In this document: in pieces, positions 8,759 through 17,825 of the stretch
How the letters are laid out: each line of letters begins with the position of its first letter
How positions within the stretch are numbered: position 1 is the first letter of the stretch
From: Pseudomonas sp.
Lineage (GTDB): Bacteria; Pseudomonadota; Gammaproteobacteria; Pseudomonadales; Pseudomonadaceae
NCBI GenBank assembly: GCA_030699825.1
Contig: JAUYKV010000034.1
Location: forward strand, 124,001-188,000
DNA length: 64,000 nt
Direction: 5' to 3'
Made by a program: the position numbers and the translations under genes
Notes under the pieces: model-generated
What the model was told of the DNA's origin: nothing
Seen by the model: only the letters and a program-made list of their open reading frames with translations
Databases searched by the model: none

Positions 8759-9689
8759 CAAGATAGTTGTGGCCGCGCTGTACAAGTTCGTCTCCCTGCC
8801 GGATTACCAGGAGTTGCGTGAGCCCCTGCTGCACAGCATGCTGGCCAACGGGATCAAGGGCACCTTGCTGCTCGCCGAAGAAGGCATCAATGGCACCGTT
8901 TCCGCTTCGCGCGCCGGCATCGATGGCCTGCTCGCCTGGTTCGCCCTGGACCCGCGCCTGGCGGATGTCGACCATAAAGAGTCGTACTGCGACGAACAGC
9001 CGTTCTACCGCACCAAGGTCAAGCTGAAGAAGGAGATCGTCACCCTGGGCGTACCGGGCGTCGACCCCAACCAGCAGGTCGGCACCTATGTCGAGGCCCA
9101 CGACTGGAATGCGCTGATCAGCGATCCCGAGGTGCTGCTGATCGACACGCGCAACGACTATGAGGTGGCGATAGGCACTTTCGAGGGCGCGGTCGACCCC
9201 AAGACTAAATCGTTTCGCGAGTTTCCCGAGTACATCAAGGCGCACTTCGACCCGACCAGGCACAAGAAGGTGGCGATGTTCTGCACCGGCGGCATTCGCT
9301 GCGAGAAGGCCTCCAGCTATATGCTCGGTGCCGGCTTCGAGCAGGTGTTCCATCTCAAGGGCGGAATCCTCAAGTACCTGGAGCAAGTGCCCCAGGAACA
9401 GACCAAGTGGCAGGGTGACTGCTTCGTCTTCGACAACCGGGTCACCGTGCGGCATGACCTGACTGCGGGCGATTATGACCAGTGCCATGCCTGCCGCACG
9501 CCGATTTCCGTGGAAGATCGCCAGTCCGAATACTACAGCGCAGGCGTAAGCTGTCCGCATTGCTGGGATTCGCTGCCCGAGAAAACCCGCACCGGCGCCC
9601 GCGAACGGCAAAAACAGATCGAACTGGCCAAGGCCCGCAACCAGCCGCACCCCTTGGGTTATAACCCGCGCCACGCCAACGAGGGCTAG
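8751..9689 (+). CDS. trhO: tRNA uridine(34) hydroxylase TrhO (rhodanese family, YceA)
   Basis: 312 residues. The N-terminal TrhO domain ([23 protein letters not shown]) is followed by a rhodanese domain with the active loop [14 protein letters not shown], whose first Cys is about residue 178. A C-terminal Cys-rich part ([16 protein letters not shown]) carries four Cys in two CxxC pairs that could bind zinc. The family hydroxylates U34 of tRNA on the way to 5-methoxy- or carboxymethoxyuridine. Start 8751 gives the canonical N-terminus though its own ribosome-binding site is weak (see the leader frame at 8735). The DsbA-like gene follows after 3 bp. Confidence 0.94.
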   Translation: MSDKIVVAALYKFVSLPDYQELREPLLHSMLANGIKGTLLLAEEGINGTVSASRAGIDGLLAWFALDPRLADVDHKESYCDEQPFYRTKVKLKKEIVTLGVPGVDPNQQVGTYVEAHDWNALISDPEVLLIDTRNDYEVAIGTFEGAVDPKTKSFREFPEYIKAHFDPTRHKKVAMFCTGGIRCEKASSYMLGAGFEQVFHLKGGILKYLEQVPQEQTKWQGDCFVFDNRVTVRHDLTAGDYDQCHACRTPISVEDRQSEYYSAGVSCPHCWDSLPEKTRTGARERQKQIELAKARNQPHPLGYNPRHANEG

Positions 9690-9692
9690 ACC

Positions 9693-10325
9693 ATGCAAGC
9701 ACGCCTGCTTTACGTGATGGACCCGATGTGTTCCTGGTGCTGGGGCTTTGCCCCGGTGCTCGAGTCCCTCGCCGAGCAGGCGGCTGCGGCCGGCGTGCCC
9801 CTGCACCTGGTACTCGGCGGCCTGCGCCGTGATGCGGTGGCCATCGATACGGCGGCGCGGGTGCGCTATCTGGGTTACTGGCAGGCGGTCAATGCCAGCA
9901 CCGGCCAGTTGTTCAACTTCGAGCAGGGTCTGCCTGAGGGCCTGATCTACGACACGGAACCGGCCTGCCGGGCGCTGGTTGCCGCGCGCAGCCTGGACGT
10001 GAACAGCGTCTGGCCACTGGCCAAGTTGATCCAGCGGGCGTTCTACACCAGCGGTGTGGATGTCACCCGGGCCAGTGTGTTGGTGGATCTGGCCGAGCGT
10101 GCCGGGATTCCACGTATCGAGTTCGCCGCCGCATTCGACAGTGTCGAGCAGCGTGAAGCCACCCTGGCCGATTTCAGCTGGGTGCAGGATCTGGGCATCT
10201 CCGGCTTTCCCACCTTGCTGGCCGAGCGCAACGGCCAATTGGCCCTGCTGACCAATGGTTATCAGCCGCTCGAGGTTCTGGCGCCCTTGCTCGGTCGCTG
10301 GCTGGAGCGCGCGGCTCATGCCTGA
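9693..10325 (+). CDS. DsbA-family thiol oxidoreductase-like protein
   Basis: 210 residues with a thioredoxin-fold active site C13-S-W-C16 near the N-terminus (MDPMCSWCWGFAP) and a helical insertion, as in the DsbA/FrnE group. The cis-Pro region is likely ISGFPTLLAE. No signal peptide is seen, so unlike true DsbA it should be cytoplasmic; cytosolic members act on small thiols or as isomerase-like proteins. It lies 3 bp after trhO and overlaps the ABC exporter gene by 8 bp, implying one transcript of three genes. Confidence 0.88.
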   Translation: MQARLLYVMDPMCSWCWGFAPVLESLAEQAAAAGVPLHLVLGGLRRDAVAIDTAARVRYLGYWQAVNASTGQLFNFEQGLPEGLIYDTEPACRALVAARSLDVNSVWPLAKLIQRAFYTSGVDVTRASVLVDLAERAGIPRIEFAAAFDSVEQREATLADFSWVQDLGISGFPTLLAERNGQLALLTNGYQPLEVLAPLLGRWLERAAHA

Positions 10326-12096
10326 TCGGTTGAGTTGGGCGGAAATTCGCCGCCTGGCCCTGCATCACAAAAAAGCCCTGATCCTGGCCAATCTGGTGGC
10401 GCTGTTCGCCACCCTGTGCAGCGTGCCCATCCCGCTGCTCCTGCCGCTGCTGGTCGACGAAGTACTGCTGCACGATGGTGATGCCGCGCTCAAGGTGATG
10501 GATCGCTTTCTCCCGGCCGGCTGGGAAACCGCGGCCGGCTATATCGGCCTGATGCTGGTGCTGACCCTGCTGCTGCGCGGCTCGGCACTGATCTTCAACG
10601 TGTTGCAGGCGCGCCTGTTCGCCCGCCTGTCGAAAGACATCGTCTACCGCATTCGCATCCGCCTGATCGAGCGACTCAAACGCATTTCCCTCAGTGAATA
10701 CGAGAGCCTCGGCGGCGGCACCGTGACCACGCACCTGGTTACCGATCTGGAGACCCTGGACAAGTTCGTCGGCGAAACCCTCAGCCGCTTTCTGGTGGCC
10801 GTGCTGACTCTGGTCGGGACCTCGGCCATTTTGCTGTGGATGCACTGGCAGCTGGCGCTGTTGATCCTGTTGTTCAACCCGCTGGTGATCTACGCCACGG
10901 TGCTGCTGGGCAAGAAGGTCAAGCACCTGAAACGGCTGGAAAACGACAGCACCTCGCGTTTCACCCAGGCGCTCACCGAGACCCTCGAAGCGATCCAGGA
11001 GATCCGTGCCGGCAATCGCCAGGGTTACTTCCTTGGACGTCTCGGTGGGCGGGCCCGGGAGGTGCGCGACTACGCGGTGGCCTCGCAGTGGCGCACCGAT
11101 GCCTCGAACCGCGCCAGTGGCTTGTTGTTCCAGTTCGGTGTCGACGTCTTCCGCGCCGCCGCCATGCTCACCGTGCTGTTCTCCGACCTGTCGATCGGCC
11201 AGATGCTCGCGGTATTCAGCTACCTGTGGTTCATGATCGGGCCGGTCGAGCAGTTGCTCAACTTGCAGTACGCCTTCTACGCCGCCGGGGGGGCGCTGGC
11301 GCGGATCAACGAATTGCTCGCGCGTCGCGACGAGCCGCAGTACCCGGGGGGTGCCGATCCGTTCAAGGGGCGCGACACCGTCGGTATCGAGGTGCGCGGG
11401 CTGACCTTCGCCTACGGCGACGAGCCGGTGCTGGACAACCTCGACCTGAGTATCGCGCCGGGCGAGAAGGTGGCCATCGTCGGCGCCAGCGGCGGCGGTA
11501 AAAGCACCCTGGTGCAGTTGCTGCTCGGCCTCTATACGCCGCAGGCGGGGATCATTCGCTTCGGCGGCTGCAGCCAGCAGGAGATCGGTCTGGAAACCGT
11601 GCGCGAGCAGGTCGCGGTGGTGCTGCAGCATCCGGCGCTGTTCAACGACACGGTGCGCGCCAACCTGTGCATGGGCCGCGAACGCAGCGACGAAGCCTGT
11701 TGGCGCGCCCTGGAAATCGCCCAGTTGGCCGGCACCATAGGTGCATTGGCCAACGGCCTGGACAGCATCGTCGGCCGTTCCGGGGTGCGCCTATCCGGCG
11801 GCCAGCGCCAGCGCCTGGCCATCGCCCGCATGGTGTTGGCCGAGCCGAAAGTGGTGATTCTCGACGAGGCCACCTCGGCCCTGGATGCCGCCACCGAGTA
11901 CGCCCTGCATCAGGCCCTGGGTCAGTTTCTCAACGGCCGTACCACCCTGATCATCGCCCATCGCCTGTCGGCGGTGAAGCAGGCGGATCGGGTGCTGGTA
12001 TTCGATGGAGGCAGCGTCGCCGAGGATGGCGATCACCAGCAGCTGATCGCCGATGGTGGGTTGTACGCCAAACTATATGGGCATTTGCAGCATTAG
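10318..12096 (+). CDS. ABC exporter, fused permease and ATPase
   Basis: 592 residues from the ATG at 10318. About six transmembrane helices fill the first ~300 residues (type I exporter fold), followed by a nucleotide-binding domain with Walker A GASGGGKST, signature LSGGQRQRLAIARM, Walker B VVILDEATSALD and H-loop IIAHRLS. This is the MsbA/LmrA-like half-transporter layout that works as a homodimer; the substrate is unknown. The P. aeruginosa counterpart is probably PA0860, near bolA as here. It converges on the next gene with a 4-bp overlap. Confidence 0.92.
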   Translation: MPDRLSWAEIRRLALHHKKALILANLVALFATLCSVPIPLLLPLLVDEVLLHDGDAALKVMDRFLPAGWETAAGYIGLMLVLTLLLRGSALIFNVLQARLFARLSKDIVYRIRIRLIERLKRISLSEYESLGGGTVTTHLVTDLETLDKFVGETLSRFLVAVLTLVGTSAILLWMHWQLALLILLFNPLVIYATVLLGKKVKHLKRLENDSTSRFTQALTETLEAIQEIRAGNRQGYFLGRLGGRAREVRDYAVASQWRTDASNRASGLLFQFGVDVFRAAAMLTVLFSDLSIGQMLAVFSYLWFMIGPVEQLLNLQYAFYAAGGALARINELLARRDEPQYPGGADPFKGRDTVGIEVRGLTFAYGDEPVLDNLDLSIAPGEKVAIVGASGGGKSTLVQLLLGLYTPQAGIIRFGGCSQQEIGLETVREQVAVVLQHPALFNDTVRANLCMGRERSDEACWRALEIAQLAGTIGALANGLDSIVGRSGVRLSGGQRQRLAIARMVLAEPKVVILDEATSALDAATEYALHQALGQFLNGRTTLIIAHRLSAVKQADRVLVFDGGSVAEDGDHQQLIADGGLYAKLYGHLQH

Positions 12097-12668
12097 GGCG
12101 CCGCTGGCGAGTCGCTTGAGTCGCTGACCCACTGCTGCAGCTGTTGTGCGCGCGCCTGACTTTCACCCACTTGCTTGTCCAGTGCCTCCTGGTAGTCGCT
12201 CAGCCAGCTGCGTGACCCCGCGATCATGCCGGCGAGGTCGCGCATGCCGTTTTTCAGGGTCCCGAGGCTGTGCTGGAAGCTCTGTTCCTGGCCGATCAGG
12301 GTGTGTGCGACCTGTTGCTGCACGGCGCGGTTGTCGCCGCTGCTCAGCGGCGCTGCCGGCTTGCTGCTTTGCAGGGTACTCAGCTGCTGGCCCTGCTGGG
12401 CCACGTGCTGTTCGAGCTCGGCGAGCTGTTTTTGCAGGGTGGTTGCCTGTTCTTGCAAGCGTTGGATCTGCTCGGCGCCGTTGTTTTCCGCTTGCTCGCC
12501 GGACTGGCCAAGCAAGCCGATGGTCAGCCAGCTGGCGAGCGTCATGGCCAGCACGGCGGCGAGGATGAACAGCAGGATGCGATCGAGGCGGCGACCTTTT
12601 TCCAGCAGTTCCAGGCGTTGCTCTGCGCTGATGGGTTCGCCGCTACTTTCTTGTGGGTCATTGCTCAT
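12093..12668 (-). CDS. Membrane-anchored coiled-coil protein, unknown function
   Basis: 191 residues from the ATG at 12668 (GGA 9 bp upstream). A cytoplasmic N-terminus of ~33 residues leads to one transmembrane helix (RILLFILAAVLAMTLASWLTIGLL), then a long periplasmic Gln/Glu/Leu-rich coiled coil (IQRLQEQATTLQKQLAELE). No enzyme motif is visible. It lies between the ABC exporter and hpd and could be a membrane-associated structural or partner protein; this is position-based inference only. Confidence 0.75.
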   Translation of the reverse strand: MSNDPQESSGEPISAEQRLELLEKGRRLDRILLFILAAVLAMTLASWLTIGLLGQSGEQAENNGAEQIQRLQEQATTLQKQLAELEQHVAQQGQQLSTLQSSKPAAPLSSGDNRAVQQQVAHTLIGQEQSFQHSLGTLKNGMRDLAGMIAGSRSWLSDYQEALDKQVGESQARAQQLQQWVSDSSDSPAAP

Positions 12669-12929
12669 GGCTGTTCCGTCGCGTGGATGCGCTGGTCGAA
12701 GTGGCAAATCTCTAAGTGGCATTGTGCCACTATTTGAGGGTGGCTGGCACTTCACGTATTAGCTTGTACCGAATAGTCAGTACCTGCAGGCCTTGGCCGC
12801 GATTCGGTGGTCAGCGTTCACTTATTCCTTCGCTGGGCATATTCAACTGGGTTTGGCCGTGCTGGTGGAGAGTTTAGGCCGCAGCCATCGGCAGAGTCCG
12901 TGCTTGTTTGGCAGTTAAATGCACCACTT

Positions 12930-12947
12930 TGTAAATAAATCGTTACG
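12930..12947 (+). promoter_or_regulatory. PhhR-like operator upstream of hpd
   Basis: TGTAAA-TAAATC-GTTACG matches 10 of 12 positions of the TGTAAA-N6-TTTACA box I recall for PhhR, the aromatic-amino-acid activator of Pseudomonas. It lies 208 bp before the hpd start. Confidence 0.5.
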
Positions 12948-13134
12948 GCATGGTCGGGTTTTAGGCGGGTGAACAAGACTTTGCCTGGTTTTTATCCAGT
13001 CGTAAGGTTTTATTGCCAATGGGCATGCGGGGTGCCGCTGTCCAGTGTCTGGGCCACCTTGTGAGTCGCGCTTGCCTCGGGTGTCATGGAGTTATCGGCG
13101 TCGTTCTGTCTGTTGGCGAGGACGTTGAATCCAC

Positions 13135-13142
13135 AACAATAA
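13135..13142 (+). promoter_or_regulatory. Hfq/Crc-type AANAANAA motif before hpd
   Basis: AACAATAA directly precedes the Shine-Dalgarno GAGGAGG (13144-13150). Aromatic catabolism is a classic target of Hfq/Crc translational repression in Pseudomonas. Confidence 0.55.
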
Positions 13143-13154
13143 CGAGGAGGCGTA

Positions 13155-14237
13155 ATGACCGCCGTGAACAAGATCGAACAGCACAATCCCATCGGTACCG
13201 ACGGCTTCGAATTTGTCGAGTACACCGCGCCGACGCCCGAAGGCATTCAGCAGTTGCGTGAACTGTTCACCGCCATGGGCTTTACCGAAACCGCCAAGCA
13301 TCGTTCCAAGGAAGTCTGGCTGTTCCAGCAGAACGACATCAATTTCGTGCTCAACGGCAGCCCCACCGGGCATGTCTGCGAGTTCGGCCTGAAGCACGGG
13401 CCAAGCGCCTGTGCCATGGCATTTCGAGTGAAGAACGCGGCCCAGGCGGCGGCCTATGTCGAGTCGCAAGGTGCCACGCTGGTCGGCAGCCACGCCAACT
13501 TCGGCGAGTTGAACATCCCCTGCGTCGAAGGCATCGGCGGGTCCCTGCTGTATCTGGTCGACCGCTACGGCGACAAGAGCATCTATGACGTCGATTTCGA
13601 GTACATCGAAGGCCGCACGCCGCAGGACAACGCGGTGGGCCTGAAAGCGCTGGATCATCTGACCCACAACGTCAAACGCGGGCAGATGGATGTCTGGTCG
13701 GGCTTCTACGAGCGGATTGCCAACTTCCGCGAGATCCGCTACTTCGACATCGAAGGCAAGCTCACCGGCCTGGTTTCGCGGGCCATGACCTCGCCGTGCG
13801 GCAAGATCCGCATCCCGATCAACGAGTCGGCCGACGACAAGTCGCAGATCGAGGAATTCATCCGCGAATACCACGGCGAAGGCATTCAGCACATCGCCCT
13901 GAGCAGCGACGACATCTACGCCAGCGTGCGCCAGCTGCGCGCCAACGGCGTGGACTTCATGAAAACCCCGGGCACCTATTATGACAAGGTGGACAGCCGC
14001 GTTGCCGGCCACGGTGAGCCGACCGAGTTGCTGCGCGAGCTGAGCATCCTGATCGATGGGGCACCGGGAGACGACGGCATCCTGCTGCAGATCTTCACCA
14101 ACACGGTGATCGGCCCGATCTTCTTCGAGATCATCCAGCGCAAGGGCAACCAGGGTTTCGGCGAGGGCAACTTCAAGGCGCTGTTCGAGTCGATCGAGGA
14201 AGACCAGATCAGGCGCGGCGTGCTCAAGGCCGAATGA
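13155..14237 (+). CDS. hpd: 4-hydroxyphenylpyruvate dioxygenase
   Basis: 360 residues, the usual bacterial length. The enzyme converts 4-hydroxyphenylpyruvate to homogentisate with Fe(II) and O2, second step of tyrosine breakdown. Two VOC-fold domains are visible; likely iron ligands are His in LDHLTHNVKRG, His in GIQHIALSSDD and Glu in FFEIIQRKG. The C-terminal helix (GEGNFKALFESIEEDQIRRG) that closes the active site is complete. GAGGAGG stands 4 bp before the ATG. Genes for the next three steps follow on the same strand. Confidence 0.96.
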   Translation: MTAVNKIEQHNPIGTDGFEFVEYTAPTPEGIQQLRELFTAMGFTETAKHRSKEVWLFQQNDINFVLNGSPTGHVCEFGLKHGPSACAMAFRVKNAAQAAAYVESQGATLVGSHANFGELNIPCVEGIGGSLLYLVDRYGDKSIYDVDFEYIEGRTPQDNAVGLKALDHLTHNVKRGQMDVWSGFYERIANFREIRYFDIEGKLTGLVSRAMTSPCGKIRIPINESADDKSQIEEFIREYHGEGIQHIALSSDDIYASVRQLRANGVDFMKTPGTYYDKVDSRVAGHGEPTELLRELSILIDGAPGDDGILLQIFTNTVIGPIFFEIIQRKGNQGFGEGNFKALFESIEEDQIRRGVLKAE

Positions 14238-14246
14238 GCAAAAACC

Positions 14247-14412
14247 GTAGGGTGGGTTAGTGGCGCAAAACACAAGGCTTATGGCCGGCACGGTGGACGA
14301 GCGCCGCGTAACCCACCGATGCGTGTCAGCAGGCGCAGCAATGGTGGGTTACGGCGCGCAAGAATCAGCCGTGTGATTGCAAAGCGGTGGATGCGCGCCT
14401 AACCCACCCTAC
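14247..14412. repeat. Intergenic palindromic repeat, family B
   Basis: Outer arms GTAGGGTGGGTTA and TAACCCACCCTAC, with inner GTGGGTTACGGCGC-type repeats. The same element recurs at 57166-57330. It separates hpd from hmgA. Confidence 0.8.
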
Positions 14413-14444
14413 GAAACAGATGTCGAGTCGAGGAGATACCGGCC

Positions 14445-15584
14445 ATGAGCCGTAACTGGATCAGCTTTCCCCTGCGCGAAGGCGTCTGTTCGCGCCAGGC
14501 GCACTGCGACTTTCCCGAAGGCACCTACGAGCGTGAGATGGGCCGCGAGGGCTTCTTCGGCCCCACCGCGCACCTGCACCACAAGCATCCGCCGACCGCC
14601 TGGATCGACTGGCAAGGCCCGCTGCGCCCGCACGCCTTCAACTTCAACGACATCGCCAGCGAGCGCGATTGTCCGCTGGAGGCGCCGCTGTGCCTGCATA
14701 ACGCCGACGTTAAGCTGCGCATATGGAAGACCCACGGCGCCATGCGTCACCTGGTGCGCAACGCCGATGGCGATGACCTGCTGTTTATCCATGAAGGGGC
14801 AGGGGAGTTCTACTGCGACTTCGGCCACCTGAGCTACCGCGACGGCGACTACCTGGTGATTCCGCGCGGCACTGCCTGGCGCATCGAGACCCGTGAGCCG
14901 ACCTTCATGCTGCTGATCGAGAGCAGCGATGGCGCCTACCAGTTGCCGGACAAAGGCCTGCTCGGACCCCAGGCGATCTTCGATCCGGCGGTGCTCGACT
15001 ATCCCAGGCTGGATGAGGCGTTCAAGGCCCAGCAGGACGAAAGCACCTGGCAGATCAGGATCAAACGACGCAGCCAGATCAGCACCGTGACCTACCCCTA
15101 CAACCCGCTGGACGTGGTCGGCTGGCATGGCGACAACACCGTGGTGCGGCTCAATTGGCGCGATATCCGTCCGCTGATGAGCCATCGCTATCACCTGCCA
15201 CCCTCGGCGCACACCACCTTCGTCGCCAATGGTTTCGTGGTCTGCACCTTCACCCCGCGGCCGGTGGAGAGCGATCCGGGGGCATTGAAAGTGCCTTTCT
15301 ATCACAACAACGACGACTACGACGAAGTGCTGTTCTACCACCGCGGCAACTTCTTCAGCCGCGACAATATCGAGCAGGGCATGGTCACGCTGCACCCCTG
15401 CGGCTTCCCCCACGGCCCGCACCCCAAGGCGCTGCAGAAAAGCCTGGAAAGTCCGGCGACCTTCGTCGATGAGGTGGCGGTGATGATCGATGCACGCCGT
15501 GCCCTGGAAATCGATCCGGCGGCCGCGCAGGTCGATGTGCCCGAATACGTGAACTCCTGGCGCGCGCCGGGGAAAGATTCTTGA
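14445..15584 (+). CDS. hmgA: Homogentisate 1,2-dioxygenase, short type
   Basis: 379 residues, about 50 fewer than the ~430-residue HmgA of P. aeruginosa or P. putida; it resembles the shorter form seen in marine gammaproteobacteria such as Vibrio. A cupin fold is evident. Candidate iron ligands lie in the conserved segment FYHNNDDYDEVLFYHRG and in HPCGFPHGPHP. The enzyme opens the homogentisate ring to 4-maleylacetoacetate using Fe(II) and O2. GAGGAGA at 14429-14435 supports the start. Placement between hpd and fah gives strong context. Confidence 0.93.
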   Translation: MSRNWISFPLREGVCSRQAHCDFPEGTYEREMGREGFFGPTAHLHHKHPPTAWIDWQGPLRPHAFNFNDIASERDCPLEAPLCLHNADVKLRIWKTHGAMRHLVRNADGDDLLFIHEGAGEFYCDFGHLSYRDGDYLVIPRGTAWRIETREPTFMLLIESSDGAYQLPDKGLLGPQAIFDPAVLDYPRLDEAFKAQQDESTWQIRIKRRSQISTVTYPYNPLDVVGWHGDNTVVRLNWRDIRPLMSHRYHLPPSAHTTFVANGFVVCTFTPRPVESDPGALKVPFYHNNDDYDEVLFYHRGNFFSRDNIEQGMVTLHPCGFPHGPHPKALQKSLESPATFVDEVAVMIDARRALEIDPAAAQVDVPEYVNSWRAPGKDS

Positions 15585-15602
15585 GAGCGCCTCCGCTCAG
15601 CC

Positions 15603-15636
15603 CCCTCTCCCTCCGGGAGAGGGTTGGGGTGAGGGA
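15603..15636. repeat. Short palindromic genomic repeat, family C
   Basis: CCCTCTCCCTCCGGGAGAGG followed by a purine-rich tail (GTTGGGGTGAGGG). This hairpin type is a frequent intergenic repeat in Pseudomonas and Betaproteobacteria. It lies between hmgA and fah. Confidence 0.65.
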
Positions 15637-15667
15637 TGCCAGCGCCACACAATTTGAAGGTTGAACC

Positions 15668-16651
15668 ATGAAACTCGCATCACTGAAGCAAGGCCGTGAC
15701 GGTCTGCTGGTCGTGGTCTCCCGCGACCTGACCCGCGCACTAAAAGTCCCGACCATCGCCGCCACCCTGCAGGCTGCGCTGGACGACTGGACCGTGGCCC
15801 GTCCCAAGCTGGACGCGGTCTACCAGCGCCTCAATGAGGGTCTGGAACCGGGCGCTTTCGCCTTCGACCAGGCGGCCTGCCACAGCCCCTTGCCGCGCGC
15901 CTACCATTGGGCCGACGGCAGCGCCTACGTCAACCACGTCGAGCTGGTGCGCAAGGCCCGTGGCGCCGAGATGCCGGAGAGCTTCTGGCACGACCCGCTG
16001 ATGTACCAGGGCGGCGCCGACTGCTTTATCGCGCCGCAGGCGCCGATCCAGATGGCTGACGAGGCCTGGGGCATCGACCTGGAAGCCGAGATCGCGGTGA
16101 TCACCGACGACGTGCCGATGGGTGTCACCGCGGCCGAGGCCACGCAGCACATCCAGTTGCTGATGCTGGTCAACGACGTGTCGTTGCGCAACCTGATCCC
16201 CGGTGAGTTGGCCAAGGGCTTTGGCTTCTACCAGAGCAAACCGTCGTCGAGCTTCTCGCCGGTGGCCATCACCCCGGACGAACTGGGCGATTGCTGGAAA
16301 GACGGCAAGGTCCACCGGCCGCTGGTCTCGCAGATCAACGGCGTGCTGTTCGGCCAGCCGGATGCCGGCACCGACATGACCTTCAACTTCCCGACCCTGC
16401 TGGCCCATGCCGCCAAGACCCGGCCGCTGGGAGCGGGCACCATCATCGGCTCGGGCACCGTCTCCAATTACGACCGCAGCGCCGGTTCGTCTTGTCTGGC
16501 GGAGAAGCGCATGCTGGAGATCATCGAGCAGGGCGAGGCCAGGACGCCGTTTCTCACCTTCGGCGACCGGGTACGCATCGAGATGTTCGATGCCGCCGGC
16601 CACAGCATCTTCGGCGCCATCGATCAGGTGGTGGAGAAGTACGGTTCGTGA
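15668..16651 (+). CDS. Fumarylacetoacetate hydrolase
   Basis: 327 residues of the compact FAH superfamily, not the ~430-residue FahA of fluorescent pseudomonads. Metal-binding motifs are readable: the EAEIAVITDDVP segment with its Glu and the distal Asp/Glu in VNDVSLRN. Conserved LGAGTIIGSGTVSNYD and GDRVRIEMFD complete the family signature. It cleaves fumarylacetoacetate to fumarate and acetoacetate, last step of tyrosine catabolism. AAGG lies upstream of the ATG. The pathway order hpd-hmgA-fah-maiA supports the role. Confidence 0.93.
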   Translation: MKLASLKQGRDGLLVVVSRDLTRALKVPTIAATLQAALDDWTVARPKLDAVYQRLNEGLEPGAFAFDQAACHSPLPRAYHWADGSAYVNHVELVRKARGAEMPESFWHDPLMYQGGADCFIAPQAPIQMADEAWGIDLEAEIAVITDDVPMGVTAAEATQHIQLLMLVNDVSLRNLIPGELAKGFGFYQSKPSSSFSPVAITPDELGDCWKDGKVHRPLVSQINGVLFGQPDAGTDMTFNFPTLLAHAAKTRPLGAGTIIGSGTVSNYDRSAGSSCLAEKRMLEIIEQGEARTPFLTFGDRVRIEMFDAAGHSIFGAIDQVVEKYGS

Positions 16652-16661
16652 ATTGGTAGAT

Positions 16662-16740
16662 CGTAGGATGGGTCGAGGAGCGTAGCGACGATACCCATCG
16701 GGTGCAGTGATGGGTATCGCTGCGCTCAACCCATCCTACG
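16662..16740. repeat. Palindromic intergenic repeat, family D
   Basis: Outer arms CGTAGGATGGGT and ACCCATCCTACG with inner arms CGATACCCATC / GATGGGTATCG, forming a long cruciform-capable element between fah and maiA. Confidence 0.8.
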
Positions 16741-16774
16741 TTTCGCTCTTGGTTACGTCGGCAAAGGAGCTCGC

Positions 16775-17416
16775 ATGCTGACTCTATATTCCTACTGGCG
16801 CTCCACCGCCGCCTATCGGGTGCGTATCGCCTTGAACCTCAAGGGCTTGGCCTATCGGCAGGTGCCGGTACACCTGGTCAAGGACGGCGGCCAGCAGCAC
16901 GCGGCCGAGTACCGGGCGCTCAACCCGCAGCAGCTGGTGCCGCTGCTGGTCGATGGCGAGCTCAGGATCGCCCAGTCCCTGGCAATTCTCGAATACCTGG
17001 ACGAGGTGTACCCGCTGCCGGCGTTGTTGCCGGCCGATCCGGCGCAACGCGCCCAGGTGCGCGCGCTGGGGTTGCACATCGCCTGCGATGTCCATCCGCT
17101 GAACAACCTGCGCGTGCTGCAGTACCTGGCCAATCAGCTAGGCGTGGGCGAGGAGGCGAAAACCACCTGGTATCGGCACTGGGTCGATACCGGGCTGACA
17201 GCAGTGGAGCAGGGCCTGGCGGCGTTCGAGGGGCGCCTGTCCCTGGGCCAGCGCCCCGGCTACCTGGAGGCCTGTCTGATTCCGCAGCTGTATAACGCCC
17301 GCCGATTCAACTGTGCACTCGATGCCTACCCGCGCATCCTCGCCATGGCGGCGCGCTGTGAATCCCTCGAGGCCTTCCAGCAGGCCGCTCCAGAGGTGCA
17401 GCCCGACGCTCAGTGA
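16775..17416 (+). CDS. maiA: Maleylacetoacetate isomerase
   Basis: 213 residues with the glutathione S-transferase fold of the zeta class. The N-terminal active-site region reads YSYWRSTAAYRVRIALNLKG, and the glutathione-binding segments VPLLVDG and IAQSLAILEYLDE are present. It isomerises 4-maleylacetoacetate to 4-fumarylacetoacetate with glutathione as cofactor. AAGGAG precedes the ATG. It ends the hpd-hmgA-fah-maiA group and a terminator follows. Confidence 0.94.
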   Translation: MLTLYSYWRSTAAYRVRIALNLKGLAYRQVPVHLVKDGGQQHAAEYRALNPQQLVPLLVDGELRIAQSLAILEYLDEVYPLPALLPADPAQRAQVRALGLHIACDVHPLNNLRVLQYLANQLGVGEEAKTTWYRHWVDTGLTAVEQGLAAFEGRLSLGQRPGYLEACLIPQLYNARRFNCALDAYPRILAMAARCESLEAFQQAAPEVQPDAQ

Positions 17417-17825
17417 GCGTGCAGTTTGTCGTCAGACATACATGTCAGGCATACATAAAGAGGCGCCCGACATCGAATCGCGCGCCTCATTTTATGCGGA
17501 CGTGACTGAGGCAGACGCGTATCTGGCGATCGGCAGATCGGCGAATAGCCGCCACTTGCAGGGTTTGATCGGCGGAAAGTCGCCGGCACAGGCTCAGGCA
17601 AGAGGCGGGGTGCAGTCATGATCCGAGTGGTCGTGCATGCTTGACCGCCTCTGCCCTAAAGGTTCGCGGCAAACGTTCGACTATATACGGAGGTAAAGGC
17701 TAAAGCTGGCACAAGGGTTGCGATGCTCCAGGCCTGAAAAATCGATGCCGTGCACCTGCATGCCAGCCAAACCGCTCCCCGGAAGGCGGGGCGGCGTGTC
17801 GAATAACAATAACGGAGTTGTGCTT
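17417..17825. other. 409-bp intergenic region between maiA and a chemoreceptor gene
   Basis: It contains the terminator at 17460-17494 and the leader of the chemoreceptor gene, with AANAANAA motif AACAATAA at 17805-17812 just before GGAG. No convincing gene seen. Confidence 0.6.
17460..17494 (+). terminator. Terminator after the tyrosine-degradation genes
   Basis: Stem GAGGCGC (17460-17466) pairs with GCGCCTC (17482-17488), followed by ATTTTAT. The position, 44 bp after maiA, suits the end of the transcript. Confidence 0.7.

Larger units (their letters stand above)
12669..13154 (+). promoter_or_regulatory. 486-bp region upstream of hpd
   Basis: No gene seen. It carries the hpd control signals described separately: a PhhR-like box at 12930-12947 and an AANAANAA motif next to the ribosome-binding site. 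GC content drops in 12760-13020 compared with coding DNA. Confidence 0.6.

Noticed and set aside
8715..10319. Minus-strand 534-codon frame
   Set aside because: Antisense to trhO and the DsbA-like gene, both of which have clear motifs and ribosome-binding sites.
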